Positions 59,736 through 64,000 of a DNA stretch of 64,000 nucleotides are shown here, piece after piece. The stretch covers positions 2,092,501 to 2,156,500 of the forward strand of contig BSBK01005649.1 in assembly GCA_027943335.1 (NCBI GenBank), read 5' to 3'. This DNA is from Chamaecyparis obtusa. Its lineage: Eukaryota > Streptophyta > Pinopsida > Cupressales > Cupressaceae. Below the pieces are notes generated by a model. It ran no database searches, was not told where the DNA came from, and was given only the letters and a program-made list of their open reading frames with translations. The position numbers and the translations under genes were made by a program. Positions within the stretch are counted from its first letter, which is position 1. The number at the start of each line of letters is the position of its first letter.

Positions 59736-61565
59736 TGTGATGTCCCCTTCCTGAAAGAGAATTTAATAAATAAATAATAATATAAAAATATAATAAATAA
59801 ATAAATAATAATAAATTACTATATAATACAACCTCCATTTTGCGAAGTCTATGAAGAGACAAAATTACAAATAAAATCGTAAAAAAAGTATTAATAATAT
59901 ATAAAGACCAAATCATTGGCCCATTCATCCATGAATTACATTATTTTGAAGATAGTAAAGTTTGATAATAAAATATTATTTATGTGTTTATTATTGCCAA
60001 GGATCATTCCATTTGAGAAAAATATTGGGAAGAAAAGGATTTGTCGTAAAGATTAATATATTCAAAGATTAATTTATTTAAAAGAGTATATATTTGCATT
60101 GCTCATTTTTCTATGATTTATAAAAAACTATCGAGCTAATCAACAATTTATGGGTGGTCAAATCTATGCTTGATATTCCTCTAAAGGTGACCTACTATGC
60201 AGTACTACACCAAAGGAGCAATGATGATTTATAAGGAACGACTAAAATAAGAGGAAACAACAAGTAATGAACACCATATCCTACGAGTTTGAAGTAAAAT
60301 AGGCAATACAACAATTGAAATATATAGAGGCGAGAGATAACATCAATTGGAAAGACAAAAGAATATACAATGAAGATGATTGGGCAATGTACATTAAGAG
60401 GTATTGTCTTACATATGATATTAGAGGGGCAATTAAATGATACAGAGTAGACAACATCTAAAGTGGCGAAGGAAGTAATGACCTTCAAGGAACAACGCCA
60501 CAAATGAAAGCCTAGCAATTGCTATTAACTTGGGTAGAAATAACAATTTTGTAAAGTATCCAGGTAACTAACAATTACTAAAGAAATAAACCATGACAAC
60601 GACTACCACTTATTTGTTTATATTAATGAAAAACAATAGTAAACATGAATATTATTGGAAGGGGTGCGACCTACTAAAAATAAGAAATATAATGAACAAC
60701 GATTTATTAAATAATGTTAAGGTCCAATCTTATTAACCAACAAATGTGTCTAATCAAAGGCAAAGTGATGCCATCCTTTTGGTTTGTAAGATATAAGAGG
60801 AATAATCACATTGTAGGAGGAATGGAGAGTGGCTTTGGGGATGATTAGAAAGATTATAAATCACTATTTATTCATATGGAAGGAATTGGAAATCATATAT
60901 TATTAATGCTAATTGATATTCATCATAAAATGAGAATTATTATGGATAATTGGTGCCCAACAAATGAAATAAATCTTATTATGCCTCTGGCAAGTATTTA
61001 TGAATTACATACTAATTTATAATAAGAGAAAATGAACTCTTATATATGACCGTGTGTGTGCCTACACACACACACACATATACAAATATGTGTATATATA
61101 TGTATGTACACACACACATACAAGCAAACATGCACATACACATTCGTAATTTGCAAGATAATAATATATACTTAGTCAATTCTTTAATCACTCGCTAATA
61201 CAATTAAGATGATAGGTTGGTGTTGTGTAGGGAGATGTTTAGTAAAACCTCACAATGTAGGAGGAAGCTTCCAAGATGAGATAAGGATATGGTCTTGAAG
61301 CCTTGAGGGAGCCTACTCGTAGATTGATATCAAGCACCCTATGACAAGTAAATCACCATCCTTCTTAAGGTTATTGATTAGGAGAGAAGTAAGGAATTAG
61401 GGTTTAAGCATGCATTATAAATCAATGATCGATTTAAATGCATGTGATGTATGTTAACCATTGGGAATCAATATTCTCCTAGTAGGGAATGTTACAAATT
61501 GCCATTCCCAATTACAAGAGGTTGGGAAATTCAAATCAAATAAAGTCCCAATAGGGGACATTACA
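59736..61565 (+). repeat. LTR-like segment with inverted dodecamer ends
   Basis: It begins tgtgatgtcccc and ends ggggacattaca, the inverted ends seen in a common plant gypsy LTR type. No matching target duplication or primer site was found, so it may be a solo or partial LTR. It contains the first copy of the direct repeat at 60574-61328. Confidence 0.35.
60574..61328 (+). repeat. Direct repeat, copy 1
   Basis: About 755 bp that recurs at 62010-62789. It includes an open stretch around 60735-61023 (similar to the second copy but with a stop), a CA-rich microsatellite at about 61062-61115 and the shared end gagcctactcgtagattgat. Confidence 0.9.
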
Positions 61566-62009
61566 CAAAACAAAACCCATTAATTTCATGAAAGAAAAAT
61601 GAAAAAAAAGAGAGTAATTCTAATCAAAGTTTCATATAAAAGAACTTTCTGACTTGCTTAAAATAGTGCAAAAGAGTGCTTGTATAATCCATCATGTGCT
61701 GAATTTTTTAATCCATCCTGTACTGAAGAACTCTAAAAAGACCACATAAGCAACCTAACATAGAATACACAAGAACAAAGCACAAATCCTAACTTCTCAT
61801 AAATGAAAATATCCTGCAAAGCTATCAAATCCATTCCATCCTTTTTTTGAGCATCCAGTTAATCAATTTCATCAATTTTCTACAGCCATTGTAGAAAATT
61901 TATATGTCCCAATATGCCCATTCTTCCACTAACACCATAGACTGAACATGTTGAGATTGAACAAAAAAAATTGACAAATAACCTATCAATTAAATAAAAT
62001 GAAACTAAA

Positions 62010-62789
62010 TTGCTAAAGAAATAAACCATGACAACAAGTACCACTAATTTGTTTATATTAATGAAAAACAATAGTGAACACAAATATTATTGGAAGGGGT
62101 GCGGCCTACCAAAAATAAGAAATACAATGAACAACGATTAATAAAATAATGTTAAGGTCCAATCTTATTAACCAAAAGATGTGTCTCATTGAAGGCAAAG
62201 TGATGTCATCCTTTTGGTTTGTAAGATATAAGAGGAATACTCACATTGTAGGAGGAATGGAGAGTGACTTTGGGGACAATTGGAAAGATTATAAATTACC
62301 ATTTATTCATATGGAAGGAATTGGAAATAAGATATTATTAATGGTAATTGATATTCATCATAAAATGAGAATTATTATGGATAATTGGTGCCCAACAAAT
62401 GAAATAAATCTTATTATGCTTCTAGCAAGTATCTATGAATTACATACTGATTTATAATAAGAGACAAGGAACTATTGTATATGACTGTGTGCGTGTCTAC
62501 ACACACATACATAAATACATACATACAAAGATATATACAAATATGTGTATATATATGTATGTACACACACATACAAGCAAGCGCACACACACACACACAC
62601 ACACATTCGTAATTTGCAAGATAATAATATATACTTAGTCAATTCTTTAATCACTCGCTAATACAATTAAGATGATAGGTTGGTGTTGTGTAGGGAGGTG
62701 TAGTAAACCCTCACAATGTAGGAGGAAGCTCTCAAGATGGGATAAGGATATGGTCTTGAAGCCTCGAGGGAGCCTACTCGTAGATTGAT
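62010..62789 (+). repeat. Direct repeat, copy 2, with a 102-codon open frame
   Basis: It matches copy 1 from gctaaagaaataaacc to gtagattgat. The frame 62149-62457 (KVMSSFWFVRYKRN, IHMEGIGNKILLM, IIMDNWCPTNEIN) is open here and similar in copy 1. I do not recognise the protein. The CA microsatellite (about 62498-62606) differs in length between the copies. Confidence 0.9.
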
Positions 62790-64000
62790 CTTGTGTGTGT
62801 GAAAATTGTACCTAGCTGCAGACACAACACTTCAGTAAAACATTAGAGGTTAGCAAATCAAGAAATCTGCAATGTAAATAAAATAAGCTAACCAGGTGAT
62901 TTACTGTCTTCTAGTAGGTGTGAGTATGATGTTCTCAAATTGAAATCGAGATCAGTGACAATGCAACACCTAAACGAAGGATTTGAATGCAAAAGAATGA
63001 AAAACTGTATGAATGCAGATTAATCTATTTTTTTGGATTTTGTATGTAATTTGAATGAAAAATCTGTATGAAACTAATCTAGATGAAAATGAAATGATAT
63101 GCAGATTTAATCTAGGAATGATACGAATGAATGAATGCTATGATATGCTATGAAAAAATATGAATGCTTATGACCAACATTGCAAAATCTCACAAATCGC
63201 CTGTTGCAAATGCTCGATCCTTTAGCTGCAAATTCACCAGAGTAATTGTGCAAATTCAAGAGTGGTTAATTGTGAAGAGTTGAGCCTTGATTTTATAGAA
63301 ATCCAAGGCTTGAGGATGCATTGAGAAAAGCCATAAATCACTCTTGGTAAACTTAGGTTGATTTTTGAGTTAATAAGAAATTAGAAACAGATCAACTCAC
63401 AAAATCATGCAAAATCATGCAAGAACAACTTTTTAACTCAAATCAGAAGTTTGGATCAACTTTCAACTCAAAATAGATTTTGAGTTTCCAAAAGATAACA
63501 ACTTGAATTGATTTTCCGATTTAAAGTTTAACTGCTCTTTGAATGTGCATAATAATTATGAATTAATTAAATAAATAAAGTGATTTATCTTCAACTTAAT
63601 TGATTTTTGAATTAAAACAATTGATTTATGGGTTAATCAATTATCAAATCAAACTTTTATTCAAAAACTATATTATTAAATATTGACAACTAACATTAAT
63701 TAATTAAATAAGAATTTAATCAACTAGTCATAAGATTTTTTATTTATTATCAAAATTAAATAATACAATTTAGGAATAAATTGAATTAAATTTAATTAAA
63801 CAATTAAGTGGCAATATTAAATCCGATTAATTAAATATTCAAAATATTCAATTAATCAAACTTTAGGATAAATAGGATTTATTGCCAAATAATTATTAAA
63901 TCAAAGATAATTAAATTAAGATAAAATAGGAATATTTCCCAATGCAGAATTAGGATAATCAATTAGGTTTTTGATAAACTGATGTGCAGATGTGCCTTAG
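62790..64000. other. AT-rich non-coding end of window
   Basis: No gene was supported. The stretch after 63540 is rich in aattaatt and resembles in style the AT-rich part of the 3' LTR at 58650-58980, so it is probably further LTR sequence. Confidence 0.4.

Overview
The window is plant nuclear DNA made almost entirely of transposable elements, and I see no intact single-copy host gene. The base composition is AT-rich. The element types are plant ones: a chromovirus, a Tat/Ogre-type Ty3/gypsy element, a CACTA transposon with TNP2 and Transposase_24 genes, plant LINE sequence and 5S-derived repeats. The very large nested elements with heavily mutated coding regions suggest a big-genome seed plant, perhaps a gymnosperm. 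That last step is inference only.

Positions 122-45639 form one nested stack that resolves with target-site duplications (TSDs). The outermost element (called B, minus strand) is an LTR retrotransposon with TSD aaatc at 117-121 and 45640-45644. Its 3' LTR is broken twice: by a chromovirus (446-6470, TSD ttaga) and by a related retrotransposon (called A, minus strand, 7096-38920, TSD aaagt/aaatt). A is split by a 24.5 kb CACTA transposon (12140-36623, TSD tag). The CACTA element contains a palindrome of 5S-rRNA-derived repeats, old LTR sequence and fragments of at least four host genes. With the insertions removed, the B 3' LTR is about 1124 bp against 1121 bp for its intact 5' LTR, which supports the reconstruction.

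A and B are related and share one layout: LTR, tRNA-Met primer site, a Gag-like protein (coiled coil plus CCHC knuckles), and a second ORF of roughly 1000-1100 codons that is not pol, then a polypurine tract and LTR. Neither shows protease, reverse transcriptase or integrase, so both look non-autonomous.

The CACTA element carries two minus-strand genes in tandem. The first is a TNP2 transposase (25875-30024) broken by several stops. The second is a 14-exon gene (21600-25442) that joins a SET methyltransferase-like domain to a Transposase_24 protein, with every exon phase consistent and one nonsense codon exactly at a splice donor. This fusion is the most unusual object in the window. Captured fragments are an enoyl-CoA isomerase-like N-terminus (19557-19918, -), an alpha-mannosidase-like C-terminus (15872-16066, -), a cationic amino-acid transporter exon (33118-33828, +) and a DUF616 glycosyltransferase-like exon (35672-36199, +).

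Positions 45645-64000 hold a decayed Tat/Ogre-type element with gag, protease, RT, two RNase H domains and integrase (46780-54590, +). Its 3' LTR starts at 56790 and is interrupted by a 5'-truncated LINE (about 56880-58601). After that come LTR-like AT-rich sequence and a direct repeat of about 760 bp (60574-61328 and 62010-62789). Nearly all element genes carry nonsense mutations, many of the C-to-T type expected from deamination of methylated cytosine.
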